Shown in pieces: positions 51,736 through 62,377 of a stretch of DNA of 64,000 nucleotides. Source of the DNA: Phycisphaeraceae bacterium. Its GTDB lineage: Bacteria; Planctomycetota; Phycisphaerae; Phycisphaerales; UBA1924. A program made the translations under genes and the position numbers. Below the pieces are notes generated by a model. That model did not search any database and was not told where the DNA came from. It was given only the letters and a program-made list of their open reading frames with translations. How positions within the stretch are numbered: position 1 is the stretch's first letter; the number at the start of each line of letters is the position of its first letter. The stretch is from contig JAHBXC010000001.1 of assembly GCA_019636675.1 (NCBI GenBank), forward strand, positions 186,001-250,000, written 5' to 3'.

Positions 51736-54420
51736 ATGCCAGCACCACGCCCAGCGAGCAGGGCCACCAAGACCATCGCCCAGACGCACCGCGCGATCTA
51801 CGCCTTCGCCAACGGCAAGGCCGACGGCGACGCGTCGATGCGCCAGCTCCTGGGGGGGAAGGGCGCCAACCTCGCCGACATGACCTCCATGGGGCTCCCG
51901 GTGCCCCCGGGCTTCACCATTACCACGAAGGTCTGCGCCGACTTCATCGCGGCCGGGCGCCGCCTCCCCAAGGGTCTCGACGCCGAGATTCGCGAGCACA
52001 TCGGCAAGCTCGAGCACGCGACGAAGAAGTCCTTTGGCGGCGTCGACAACCCCCTACTCGTCTCCGTCCGGTCGGGCGCCGCCGCCTCGATGCCGGGGAT
52101 GATGGACACCGTCCTGAACCTGGGGCTGACCGACGAATCGATGCTGGGTCTCGCCCGCGCGACCAAGAACGAACGATTCGCCCTCGACGCCTACCGGCGA
52201 CTGATCAGCATGTTCGGCGATGTCGTGATGGGCGTCGAGCATCAGGCGTTCGACCGCGCCCTCACCGAGATCAAGCAGCGACTCGGCGTCGCGACCGACG
52301 CCGAGATCCCGCCCGACGCTCTGCGCGACCTGTGCGCCGAGTACAAGCGGCTCTATCGCGAGCACACCGGCGAGCACTTCCCCCAGGACCCCTACGCCCA
52401 GCTCCATCTCGCGATCGAGGCGGTCTTTCGAAGCTGGGACACGCCCCGCGCCGTGCGCTATCGCCAGATCAACGAGATCAAGGGCCTGCTCGGCACCGCG
52501 GTGAATGTGCAGGCGATGGTGTTCGGCAACATGGGCGACGACTCGGGCACAGGCGTCGCCTTCACGCGCAACCCGTCCACCGGCGAGAACGAGTTCTACG
52601 GCGAGTTTCTCGTCAACGCCCAGGGCGAGGACGTCGTCGCCGGGATCCGCACGCCGCGCCCGGTGAGCGAGATGCCGGCGTGGAACAAGGGCGTCCACGC
52701 GCAGCTCCTGAAGATCAAGAAGACGCTCGAGAAGCATTACCGCGACGTGCAGGACCTCGAGTTCACCGTCGAGCGCGGCACGCTCTACATGCTCCAGACG
52801 CGCACCGGCAAGCGAACCGGGCACGCGGCGGTGCGCATCGCCGTCGAGATGGTCAACGAACGGCTCATCACTCGCGACGAGGCGATCATGCGCGTCCCCG
52901 CGGGCGACCTGACCCAGCTTCTCCTGCCTTCGTTCTCGGTCGACGCGAAGAAGAAAGCAGACGTGCTGTGCCGCGGGTTGCCGGCCTCGCCCGGCGCCGC
53001 CGTCGGCAAGCCGGCGTTCACGACCGAGGAAGCCGTGGAGCGCGCCGCGAAGGGCGAGCGAGTCATCCTGGTTCGCAAGGACACCAGCCCCGAGGACATC
53101 GACGGGATGCACTCTTCCGCCGGCATTCTCACGAGCACCGGTGGCATGACCAGCCACGCGGCGGTCGTCGCTCGCGGGTGGGGGAAGTGCTGCGTCGCCG
53201 GCGCGAGCGAGATCCACATCGACGAGCACGCCGGGAAGTTCACCGTCGGTAAACGGTCGTTCACGCGCGCCGACGTCATCTCGATCGACGGCGCGACCGG
53301 CGAGGTCATGGCGGGCGCCGTCGCGACCTCCGAGCCCAAACTCTCCGGCGAGTTCGCGACCCTGATGAAGTGGGCCGACGCGAAGCGGACGCTCGGCGTG
53401 CGCACCAACGCCGACACCCCCGGCGACGCGAAGCGTGCCCGGGAGTTCGGCGCAGAGGGCATCGGGCTCTGCCGCACCGAGCACATGTTCTTCGACGCGC
53501 AGCGCATCTCGGCGATGCGCGAGATGATCCTCGCCGAAACGCGCGAGCAGCGCGAGAGCGCGCTGGCGAAGCTCCTGCCCTACCAGCGCGAGGACTTCGT
53601 CGGGATCTTCACCGCAATGGACACCCTCCCGGTCACCGTCCGCCTCCTCGACCCGCCCCTCCACGAGTTCCTCCCTCGCGAGGAGGCGGCCCAGAAAGAG
53701 ATCGCCAAACGGCTCGGGGTCCCGCTCGATCGCGTGCGCCAGCGCGTCTCGCAGCTGCACGAAGCCAACCCGATGCTCGGGCATCGCGGAGTGCGTCTCG
53801 CCATCAGCTACCCCGAGATCGCGGTCATGCAGACCACCGCGATCGTCGAGGCCGCCATCGAGTGCGCGATCGCCGGGCTGCGCCCAAGGCCCGAGATCAT
53901 GATCCCCCTCACCGTGATCGACTCCGAGATGCGCGTCCTGCGAGCGCTCGTCGAGAAGACCATCGAGCAGGTCCGCGCCGCGAAGGGCTTCACGCGCAAG
54001 CTCCCCATTCCCATCGGCACGATGATCGAGGCCCCTCGCGCCGCGCTGACCGCGCCCTCGATCGCCGCCCACGCCGACTTCTTCTCCTTCGGCACCAACG
54101 ACCTCACCCAGACAGCGTTCGCGTTCTCACGCGACGACATCAACTCCTTCCTCCCCCACTACCTCTCGAGCGAGATTCTCCCCAGCGACCCCTTCCAGAC
54201 CCTCGACCCCGAGGGCGTCGGCCGGCTCGTGCGCCTCGCGACGGACGAGGGACGCGCCGCCCGTCCCGGGCTCAAGGTCGGGATCTGCGGCGAGCACGGG
54301 GGAGATCCCGCCTCCATCCGCTTCTGCCACGAAGCCGGGCTGGACTACGTCTCGTGCTCCCCCTTCCGCGTGCCGATCGCCCGGCTGGCCGCCGCGCAGG
54401 CCACCCTGCGCCTCCGGTGA
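51736..54420 (+). CDS. ppdK: Pyruvate, phosphate dikinase
   Basis: Interconverts pyruvate, ATP and phosphate with phosphoenolpyruvate, AMP and pyrophosphate, linking glycolysis and gluconeogenesis. The 894 residues are of normal length: N-terminal ATP-grasp (LLGGKGANLADMTSMGLPVP, VRSGAAASMPGMMDTVLNLG), phosphohistidine domain with STGGMTSHAAVVARGWGKCC (His about 474), and C-terminal PEP/pyruvate barrel (EFGAEGIGLCRTEHMF, FFSFGTNDLTQTAFAFSRDD, VGICGEHGGDPASIRFCHEA). All catalytic regions are intact. Divergent from pabB; a TPR gene follows. Confidence 0.97.
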   Translation: MPAPRPASRATKTIAQTHRAIYAFANGKADGDASMRQLLGGKGANLADMTSMGLPVPPGFTITTKVCADFIAAGRRLPKGLDAEIREHIGKLEHATKKSFGGVDNPLLVSVRSGAAASMPGMMDTVLNLGLTDESMLGLARATKNERFALDAYRRLISMFGDVVMGVEHQAFDRALTEIKQRLGVATDAEIPPDALRDLCAEYKRLYREHTGEHFPQDPYAQLHLAIEAVFRSWDTPRAVRYRQINEIKGLLGTAVNVQAMVFGNMGDDSGTGVAFTRNPSTGENEFYGEFLVNAQGEDVVAGIRTPRPVSEMPAWNKGVHAQLLKIKKTLEKHYRDVQDLEFTVERGTLYMLQTRTGKRTGHAAVRIAVEMVNERLITRDEAIMRVPAGDLTQLLLPSFSVDAKKKADVLCRGLPASPGAAVGKPAFTTEEAVERAAKGERVILVRKDTSPEDIDGMHSSAGILTSTGGMTSHAAVVARGWGKCCVAGASEIHIDEHAGKFTVGKRSFTRADVISIDGATGEVMAGAVATSEPKLSGEFATLMKWADAKRTLGVRTNADTPGDAKRAREFGAEGIGLCRTEHMFFDAQRISAMREMILAETREQRESALAKLLPYQREDFVGIFTAMDTLPVTVRLLDPPLHEFLPREEAAQKEIAKRLGVPLDRVRQRVSQLHEANPMLGHRGVRLAISYPEIAVMQTTAIVEAAIECAIAGLRPRPEIMIPLTVIDSEMRVLRALVEKTIEQVRAAKGFTRKLPIPIGTMIEAPRAALTAPSIAAHADFFSFGTNDLTQTAFAFSRDDINSFLPHYLSSEILPSDPFQTLDPEGVGRLVRLATDEGRAARPGLKVGICGEHGGDPASIRFCHEAGLDYVSCSPFRVPIARLAAAQATLRLR

Positions 54421-54500
54421 GCGGACTCTGAAACCCCGCCCGGTTTCGCCCCAACAATGGGGTGCAGTCTGCGCCCGACCCGCTCACCGAGGAAGATGAC

Positions 54501-55562
54501 ATGGCCCGCCCCTTCGCCGCCGCCCTGCTCGCCGGCTCGCTGATGACCATCCCCGCGATGACGCCCGCCGGCTCGACGGCCCTCGCGTCGTCGTGGCTGA
54601 CGAGCGACAGCGTCGCGCTCGCGCAGCCCTTCGCCGACGCGCTGCTCGCACGCACGGGCCCAACCCTCGATGAGGACCAGCGCGACGCTGCCGGAACCGC
54701 CCTCTCAGCGGCGGCGCAGGCGGAGCCGCGCAACCCGCGGTGGCCTCTCGCGCTGGGGGTGCTGAGAATCACCGAGAACAAACCCGCCGAAGCCAAGTCG
54801 CTCATCGAGAAATCGATCGGGCTCGACGCGACCATCGCCGATGCGCATTACTGGCACGCGACCTCGATTTTCTCGACGATCAACGACGCCAGCATGCTCG
54901 CGAAGGGGCGCCTGGCCGGGCAGGGCAAGAGCGCGCTCGAACGGGCCGTCGAGCTCGCCCCCGACTACATCACGGCGCGGATCGCGCTCGCCGAGTTCTA
55001 TCGCAACGCGCCCGGCATCGCGGGCGGCAGCACGCGCAAGGCGCGCGATCAGGCGGAGGCGCTCCTGAAGATCCCCGGCGGCGAGGCGCAGGGCCACCGG
55101 CTGCTGGGCGCGATCGCGATGAGCGACAAGAAGTGGGCCGACGCCGAGCGTCACTACCGCGACGCCGTGCAGGCGAGCGGCGACGACGCCTCGCGCGCGT
55201 CCGTGCTCATCTCGCTCGGGTACGGGCTCCTGCTCGAGAAGAAGGACGCGAAGGCGGCCCTCCCCCACCTGCGCGAGGCGTACGACCTGCGCGCGAGCGA
55301 CCCCGACACGACCACGCTCTATCTCTACGGACGCGCGCTCGCCGAATCCGGCGCGTGCGTCGACGCCATCCCGCTGCTGGAGCGCGCGATCGCGAAGAAC
55401 CCCGATGCGAAGAACTCCCGGCTGACGCTCGCGGACTGCCTCGCGAAGCAGGGGCGCCGGCAGGAAGCGATCGCGCAGTACGAGGCGTTCATCGAGCGTT
55501 TCCCGAGCGACGACCTGACGAAGCAGGCGAGGCGCTCGCTGCGGGACCTTCAGAAGAAGTAG
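54501..55562 (+). CDS. Secreted TPR-repeat protein
   Basis: A 353-residue exported protein: signal peptide (AAALLAGSLMTIPAMTPAG), then TPR-like repeats through the chain (NKPAEAKSLIEKSIGLDATI, ALERAVELAPDYITARIALA, DAIPLLERAIAKNPDAKNSR, RRQEAIAQYEAFIERFPSDD). The ATG has GAGGAAG upstream. Such proteins scaffold periplasmic complexes; there is no sign of an enzymatic domain. Tandem after ppdK, but an 80-base gap makes a separate unit possible. Confidence 0.82.
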   Translation: MARPFAAALLAGSLMTIPAMTPAGSTALASSWLTSDSVALAQPFADALLARTGPTLDEDQRDAAGTALSAAAQAEPRNPRWPLALGVLRITENKPAEAKSLIEKSIGLDATIADAHYWHATSIFSTINDASMLAKGRLAGQGKSALERAVELAPDYITARIALAEFYRNAPGIAGGSTRKARDQAEALLKIPGGEAQGHRLLGAIAMSDKKWADAERHYRDAVQASGDDASRASVLISLGYGLLLEKKDAKAALPHLREAYDLRASDPDTTTLYLYGRALAESGACVDAIPLLERAIAKNPDAKNSRLTLADCLAKQGRRQEAIAQYEAFIERFPSDDLTKQARRSLRDLQKK

Positions 55563-55574
55563 CCCGATCGCCGG

Positions 55575-55967
55575 TTACTTCAGGCGCTTCTCGACCGTCT
55601 CGAGAATGATGCGACCCAGGTTCTCGTCGCCGCCGGAGTGGACGGTCACCTTGGTCACAGCGTCGCTGTCGCGCGCCGTCAGGATGCGGATCGAGGTGCC
55701 GCGCGCGTTGCGGGCCCTGACCTCGCCGGCGAGCGCGTCGCGCTTCTGCTCCTGGATGTCGTACTTCAGGTCGTCGCGCAGGGCCGCGACCGACGCGTCG
55801 TGAACCGTCGCGATCGACCCGGGCAGGTACGCCTCGAGCGTGCGCAGCGGTGTAAGCGTGTAGGAGGTCCCCGACTTGGTGGAGCCGGAGCACGCGCCGA
55901 GCCCGACGCCGACAACCACGAGCAGGGATCCGAGGACAAGAGCGCTGACGCGACGCGTGCTGGGCAT
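55575..55967 (-). CDS. Small lipoprotein, possibly DUF3568-like
   Basis: A 130-residue predicted lipoprotein: lipobox GLGAC near residue 26 and a single alpha/beta domain (LEAYLPGSIATVHDASVAAL, TSIRILTARDSDAVTKVTVH, LGRIILETVEKRL) with the length and layout of DUF3568-type lipoproteins. The assignment is tentative. AGGAG lies eight bases upstream of the ATG. Function unknown. Confidence 0.7.
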   Translation of the reverse strand: MPSTRRVSALVLGSLLVVVGVGLGACSGSTKSGTSYTLTPLRTLEAYLPGSIATVHDASVAALRDDLKYDIQEQKRDALAGEVRARNARGTSIRILTARDSDAVTKVTVHSGGDENLGRIILETVEKRLK

Positions 55968-56065
55968 GGGGGTCTCCTGAGTGCGGCGGGACGAGCTCCC
56001 GCTGAGGGTGACACTGTACCTCGCCAGGGCCCCGAGCGTCGACGCGCAGGGATACGCTCCGCGTA

Positions 56066-56980
56066 ATGTCGCCTTCGCTCTTCCTCGCCGCCGCGCCACA
56101 CCCGGACGCCGCGCCCGGTTTCGGCGCCGGCACGGCGGGGATCCTCTTCGCCGGGGCGCTGTGCGCCGTTGTCGCGTTCGCGCTTCGCCGTCGCCTGTTC
56201 GACGACGCGGCGATCCGGCGTCGCGCCGACAGGGCGGGCCTGGTCCAGCCCCTGCACTGGTTCCTGATCGGGCTCGCCGGCTGGTGGACATGGGCGGTTG
56301 CGGGGTCATTGCTGGCGTCCGGGGTCCCGGCGGCGCGGAGCCCGGACCATCCTCTCCAGGGCGCCCTCGTCTCGCTCGGGGCGTATGCCGCCGGGCTCGC
56401 GGCGAGTGGTGTCCTCGCGAGTCTCTGGCTCGATCGGATCAGGGCGGCGGGCCTTTCCGCCGCGTGGCGAGACCCGCTCCCGGCCGGCGTCGCGTGCCTT
56501 CTGGGATTCCCCATCATCCTTGCGACTGGGATCGTGTCGTTCGTCGCGGCGTCAGCGGTGGCTGGATTGACCGGCGGCCCACCCCCCGATCGCGTCGCGC
56601 ACGAATCGCTGCGCGAACTCCTGACGCCCCGCGAGGGCGTCTCGACCGCGCTGCGCGTCGGTGCGCTGGCCTTCCACGCCGTCGTCCTCGCGCCCGTGTT
56701 CGAGGAGATCGTCTACCGGCTCTGCCTCCAGAGCGCGCTGGTGGCCGCGTTCCGGCGATCATGGCTGGCGATCGCGCTGTCATCGGCGATTTTCGCACTC
56801 GTCCACGCCGGCTCGGTCCCGCTGCACGCGATGCCGGTGCTGTTCGGCGTCGGGGCCCTCTGCGGTGTGCTCTTCGAGCGGACCGGCCGGATCGGCCCCG
56901 CGATCCTCGCCCACGCCGCCTTCAACGCGCTCAATCTTGCGATGGCGCTCGCTGGCGACCCAGGTCCCCCCGGCGTCTGA
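56066..56980 (+). CDS. CPBP-family intramembrane glutamic endopeptidase
   Basis: A 304-residue polytopic membrane protein of the CPBP/CAAX-protease family. The catalytic motif is VLAPVFEEIVYRL (EExxxR), followed by a second conserved histidine block FALVHAGSVPLHAM and a third with LAHAAFNALNLAMA. About seven hydrophobic helices. Members cleave membrane or prenylated proteins, or process bacteriocins; the target is unknown. The trpS gene follows on the same strand. Confidence 0.9.
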   Translation: MSPSLFLAAAPHPDAAPGFGAGTAGILFAGALCAVVAFALRRRLFDDAAIRRRADRAGLVQPLHWFLIGLAGWWTWAVAGSLLASGVPAARSPDHPLQGALVSLGAYAAGLAASGVLASLWLDRIRAAGLSAAWRDPLPAGVACLLGFPIILATGIVSFVAASAVAGLTGGPPPDRVAHESLRELLTPREGVSTALRVGALAFHAVVLAPVFEEIVYRLCLQSALVAAFRRSWLAIALSSAIFALVHAGSVPLHAMPVLFGVGALCGVLFERTGRIGPAILAHAAFNALNLAMALAGDPGPPGV

Positions 56981-57021
56981 CCCGGCGCCTCGCCCCGCTC
57001 CGGCGCATACCCTCTCGGCCT

Positions 57022-58110
57022 ATGCCCAGCGCACCGAGCACGACATCGCACCGCCCGAGGATCCTGACCGGCGACACCCCCACCGGCGCCCTGCACCTGG
57101 GGCACTATGTCGGCAGTCTCGAGAACCGGCTCCGCCTTCAGGAGAGCTACGACTGCTACTTCCTGCTGGCGAACATGCACGCCTACACCACCCGGGCCGA
57201 GAAGCCCGAGGAGATCCGGCGCGACACCATCGAGATCGCGAAGGACTGGCTCGCCGTGGGCATCGACCCCGAGCGCAGCACGCTGGTGCTGCAGACCGAG
57301 ATCCCGGCGATCGCTGAGCTGACGTGGTTCTTCGCGATGCTCATCCCGTTCAACCGCGTGATGCGCAACCCTACGCTGAAGACCGAGATCGAATCCAAGG
57401 AACTTGGCGACAAGTACTCGTTCGGCTTCCCGATGTACGCCGTGGGCCAGTGCGCCGACATCCTGGCGTTCAGGCCGGAGCTGGTGCCGGTGGGTGAAGA
57501 CCAGGTCGCGCATATCGAGATGTGCCGCGAGGTCGCGCGCCGGTTCGACGTGGTCTATTGCGGGGTGGATCCACACGCCGAGGACAAAGACTTCCCGACG
57601 CTGGGCGGCGTGTTCCCCGTGCCGCAGGCACTCGTCGGGCGCATCGGGAGACTCGTCGGGATCGACGGGGTGCAGAAGATGTCGAAGTCCCTCGGCAACG
57701 CGATCCTGCTCGCGGACGACCCCAAGACCGTGCAGAAGAAGGTCAACAAGATCTTCACAGGGCGCCAGTCCCCCACCGAGCCCGGCGATGTGAACAACGC
57801 GCTCTTCCAGTTCGTCCGCGCCTTCATACGCGACGAGGGGCGCGTCGCGGAGCTCGAGGATCGCTACTCGCGCGGCGACGACATCGGCGACGGGCACATC
57901 AAGCAGGAAGTCGGGGCTGCGATCAACGCCCTGCTCGAGCCGATCCGGGAGCGCCGCGCGGCGCTCGACGGCCCCTCGGGGGAATCGACGATCCTGGACA
58001 TCCTCCGCGAGCACACCCGGCGGGCGAACGCAGTCGCCGAAGAAACCCTCTACCAGGCCAAGGAAGCGATGGGGCTTGGCTATTTCCGGCGCGAACTGAA
58101 GCCGATCTGA
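57022..58110 (+). CDS. trpS: Tryptophanyl-tRNA synthetase
   Basis: Class Ic aminoacyl-tRNA synthetase. The 362-residue protein shows TGDTPTGALHLGHYVGSLEN (HIGH-type signature HLGHY) and GVQKMSKSLGNAILLADDP (KMSKS), with the middle segment PMYAVGQCADILAFRPELVP that reads tryptophan. ATG of PSAPSTTSH chosen; the reading frame extends farther upstream across the CPBP gene without family similarity. Length is typical of bacterial TrpRS. No T-box was seen. Confidence 0.97.
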   Translation: MPSAPSTTSHRPRILTGDTPTGALHLGHYVGSLENRLRLQESYDCYFLLANMHAYTTRAEKPEEIRRDTIEIAKDWLAVGIDPERSTLVLQTEIPAIAELTWFFAMLIPFNRVMRNPTLKTEIESKELGDKYSFGFPMYAVGQCADILAFRPELVPVGEDQVAHIEMCREVARRFDVVYCGVDPHAEDKDFPTLGGVFPVPQALVGRIGRLVGIDGVQKMSKSLGNAILLADDPKTVQKKVNKIFTGRQSPTEPGDVNNALFQFVRAFIRDEGRVAELEDRYSRGDDIGDGHIKQEVGAAINALLEPIRERRAALDGPSGESTILDILREHTRRANAVAEETLYQAKEAMGLGYFRRELKPI

Positions 58111-58152
58111 AGCGTCAGACCGCCCGACGACTACCGACCGGAGCCCTCACCC

Positions 58153-58935
58153 ATGCGAACCGACGCGATTCTCGGACTGGCGATCTCCCTGGCCTTGCTG
58201 GGCGCAGGCGCGCGCTCGCAGCCGATCCCGCAGGATCGCATCCCGCGCGTCGTGACCATCGGGGCTGAGTTCAACACGCAGGACGACTTCCTGCGCTGGA
58301 CCGCCAACTACTACAGCGATCCCCAGCCGCGCGACGTGCATCGCGCGTTCGTGTACTTCCTCGATTCGGACCTGATGGCCGACGAGGCGCGCCGCATGCC
58401 CATCGCAGCGTTCTTCGGCGCCGCCGTGCGCGAGAACCCCGAGCTCGCCGACGCGCTGCGGCTCCAGGCCGAAGCGCGCAACTCGTACGAGCCGATCTTC
58501 GCGATCGCCAACGCCCTATGGCTCACCAACACCGACTGGGCGCGCGAGAAGCTGCGCACGATGGCGGCGTCCGAGCCCAACGAGCAGGTTCAGGTCTTCC
58601 TGACGAGACGCGCCCAGAGCGCGAGCCCGATCGCCGAGGGACGCGAGATCCGCTCGCTCGCCCAGATCGCGACGATCTGGGGCGAGTTCGGCGCAACGGG
58701 CAGCCCCCGGATCGCGGAGCGCATCGCCGAGGTCCTCCTCATCGAGTTCGAGGCCTCGCCGGACGCGCTGATCCTGCAGCAGGCCGCCGAACAATCCCTC
58801 CGCCTCCGTGCCCGAGAGCACGAACCCGTCCGGGCCGGCATCCGCTCGGCGATCGACAAGGCGTCGCCCTCCCCCCGGCGCGACCGTCTCGAGGCGCTGC
58901 TCGCCGAGATGACCCCGGACAAGCCGAAGGACTGA
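58153..58935 (+). CDS. Exported helical protein of unknown function
   Basis: A 260-residue protein with a signal peptide (ILGLAISLALLGAGARSQP) and a mostly helical mature part. There are no clear TPR or HEAT signatures, though a helical repeat is possible (RMPIAAFFGAAVRENPELAD, WAREKLRTMAASEPNEQV). No family recognised. It lies between trpS and gdhA on the same strand with short gaps. Confidence 0.65.
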   Translation: MRTDAILGLAISLALLGAGARSQPIPQDRIPRVVTIGAEFNTQDDFLRWTANYYSDPQPRDVHRAFVYFLDSDLMADEARRMPIAAFFGAAVRENPELADALRLQAEARNSYEPIFAIANALWLTNTDWAREKLRTMAASEPNEQVQVFLTRRAQSASPIAEGREIRSLAQIATIWGEFGATGSPRIAERIAEVLLIEFEASPDALILQQAAEQSLRLRAREHEPVRAGIRSAIDKASPSPRRDRLEALLAEMTPDKPKD

Positions 58936-58972
58936 GCGCCCAGCGGGGGGCGTCGCCGGGAGCGTGGCCTAG

Positions 58973-60388
<1,416 letters not shown>

Positions 60389-60441
60389 TCGGAAGCCCCG
60401 GCGGGAGAAACACGCCCCGGACTTCGGGCGTACAACTCCGC

Positions 60442-62358
60442 ATGGCGCAGACCCCGACCGGCCTTTCTCGACGCACCCACCGACCCCTCCGAGCCGCCCG
60501 CGCGATCATCGCGTCTGGCGGCTTTCTTCTTGCGCTGGCCGCGCCCGCGCTCGCGCAGGAGCAGCGGCAGGGCGCGCCGGGCGTCTCGCTGAACGCGCTC
60601 TCCGACGACCGCATCGACGACGCGCTGCTCGATCGGCTGGAAGCGTGGACGCGCCTCCACGGCTACATCCAGTTCTTCCACCCCAGCGAGTGGGCGTGGA
60701 CGACGAACATGCTCGACGTCGCGCGCGACGGCTACACAGCCGCCGCCGCCGCGAACAACCCGGCGGCGCTCGCCCAGGCCCTCGAACGCGTCGCCCTCCC
60801 GGTCGGCCCCTCGGTGCAGGTCTGGCCCGCCGATGCGCCGGCGCCGGAGAGGCCCGACATGCGCCGGGGCGCCGATCGCGAAGGCGTCCCGGCGGTCATC
60901 GGCTGGCGCCACGACGGCTACACCTCGACCATGCAGATGCGTGGCCCGATGTTCAGCCGGCGCATCGCGGTCAACGCGACCGGTCGCGAGGCGATCGGTT
61001 ACGGCTTCGCGCCCGACAACCCCTACGAGCGGACCCTCGCCGGGGGCGTGCGCGTGCGCGTTCCACACGCGCTCTGGGTCGACAAGTACGGCGCGGTTCT
61101 CCCCGATCCCGTCCCTCGCACGCGCCTGCGCCGCGACTGGCCCAACGAGTGGTCGTACCGCGACGCCTCGGAGCGCCTGGCGGCGATCGGGTACGCGTGG
61201 AACCTCGTGCAGCACTTCCACCCGTCGATCGACCGCGAGGAAATCGGCTGGGATGACGCGCTGCGCGAGGGCCTGCGCGACGCCCTGCTCGCCCGCTCGC
61301 GCGCCGACACGCTGACGGTCGTGCAGCGGATGCTGTCGCGCCTGGGCGACGCGCAGGCCGAGGCGTGGGACCCCGCGCTCCCCGGGCCGTTTCTCCCGAT
61401 GATCGAGGTCGGCGTCATCGACGGGGCCCTCACCGTCGTGGGCGTCGAGAGCGTGGTTCGAGACAACCTCCGGATCAAGAAGGGAGACCTGATCACCCGC
61501 ATCGACGGCGAGCCGAGCGCCGCCGTCCTCGCACGCTGGGCCGAGCGCCTCGGCGCCGGTCGACCCGAGGCAGCCGCGGCGCGAGGCGCGCTGGCGGCGC
61601 TCTCGGGCCCGCCCAGCACACAGGTCGTCGTCATGGTGCGCGATTCCGACGGGCGCGAGCGCGAAGTCACCCTCAACCGGTTCCGCCCGAGCTACCTCGC
61701 CGTCGACGACGGCAGCGCCCCGATCCGCGAGGTCTCTCCCGGGATCTACTACGTGGACGGCTCGCGCGCCGACGACGCCGACGTGTTCGAAGCGGGCAGG
61801 GACCTCCTCACCGCCGCCGGAGTCATCTTCGACCTGCGCAGCCCGTACACCTCGCTCGGCATGACCACGCTGGGCTGGCTGACCGACCGCGACGGGCGCG
61901 CGTCCGAGCAGTTCATCCACACACCTGTGCACCCAGACCGGACGCTCGTCGATGTTCGCAAGCGCGAGTCGCGCATCATGGCGAACCCGGCCAAGATGAT
62001 GGGCAAAATGGTGTTCCTGACCGGGCCCGCGACCCGCGGCGATTCTGAGTTCGCAGTGCTCACCATGCTCGACTACAACCTCGGCGTCATCGTGGGCGAG
62101 CGCACCGCAGGCGCCCCTGCGATGGCCGCGATCGGCGTGCTCCCCGGCGGGCTCGAGATCGCGTGGACCGGCATCGAGTCGCGCAGTCTGTCCGGGGAAG
62201 AGATCTTCGGCCACGGCGTGCCGCCGAACGTCGAGGCGCCTCGCACGCGCCGCTCGCTCGCGGCCGGACGCGACGACGCCATCGACGCGGCGGTCCGCAC
62301 GCTCGACGAGATCTTCGAGGCGATCCGCGGCGAGATCGACGCGCCGCCCGAGCCCTGA
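60442..62358 (+). CDS. Exported S41 (tail-specific protease)-like protein with PDZ region
   Basis: A 638-residue exported protein: signal peptide (IIASGGFLLALAAPALAQ), a helical N-terminal domain (about 60-330), a PDZ-like segment (NLRIKKGDLITRIDGEPSAA) and a C-terminal S41-like domain with VIFDLRSPYTS, TRGDSEFAVLTML and LGVIVGERTAGAPAMAAIG. The GERTAGA motif is diagnostic of S41, and a Ser is present in GDSEF, where the nucleophile is expected. The usual DLRGNGGG strand is degraded to DLRSPYTS, so activity is uncertain. Related to tricorn-core or CtpA-like proteins. Confidence 0.82.
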   Translation: MAQTPTGLSRRTHRPLRAARAIIASGGFLLALAAPALAQEQRQGAPGVSLNALSDDRIDDALLDRLEAWTRLHGYIQFFHPSEWAWTTNMLDVARDGYTAAAAANNPAALAQALERVALPVGPSVQVWPADAPAPERPDMRRGADREGVPAVIGWRHDGYTSTMQMRGPMFSRRIAVNATGREAIGYGFAPDNPYERTLAGGVRVRVPHALWVDKYGAVLPDPVPRTRLRRDWPNEWSYRDASERLAAIGYAWNLVQHFHPSIDREEIGWDDALREGLRDALLARSRADTLTVVQRMLSRLGDAQAEAWDPALPGPFLPMIEVGVIDGALTVVGVESVVRDNLRIKKGDLITRIDGEPSAAVLARWAERLGAGRPEAAAARGALAALSGPPSTQVVVMVRDSDGREREVTLNRFRPSYLAVDDGSAPIREVSPGIYYVDGSRADDADVFEAGRDLLTAAGVIFDLRSPYTSLGMTTLGWLTDRDGRASEQFIHTPVHPDRTLVDVRKRESRIMANPAKMMGKMVFLTGPATRGDSEFAVLTMLDYNLGVIVGERTAGAPAMAAIGVLPGGLEIAWTGIESRSLSGEEIFGHGVPPNVEAPRTRRSLAAGRDDAIDAAVRTLDEIFEAIRGEIDAPPEP

Positions 62359-62377
62359 GCACTCGCGCTTCGCGAAC

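Noticed and set aside
54421..54500. Hairpin-like sequences between ppdK and the TPR gene as a terminator
   Set aside because: Short inverted repeats (CCCCAACAATGGGG, GAAACC/GGTTTC) exist but none is followed by a T run; too weak to list.
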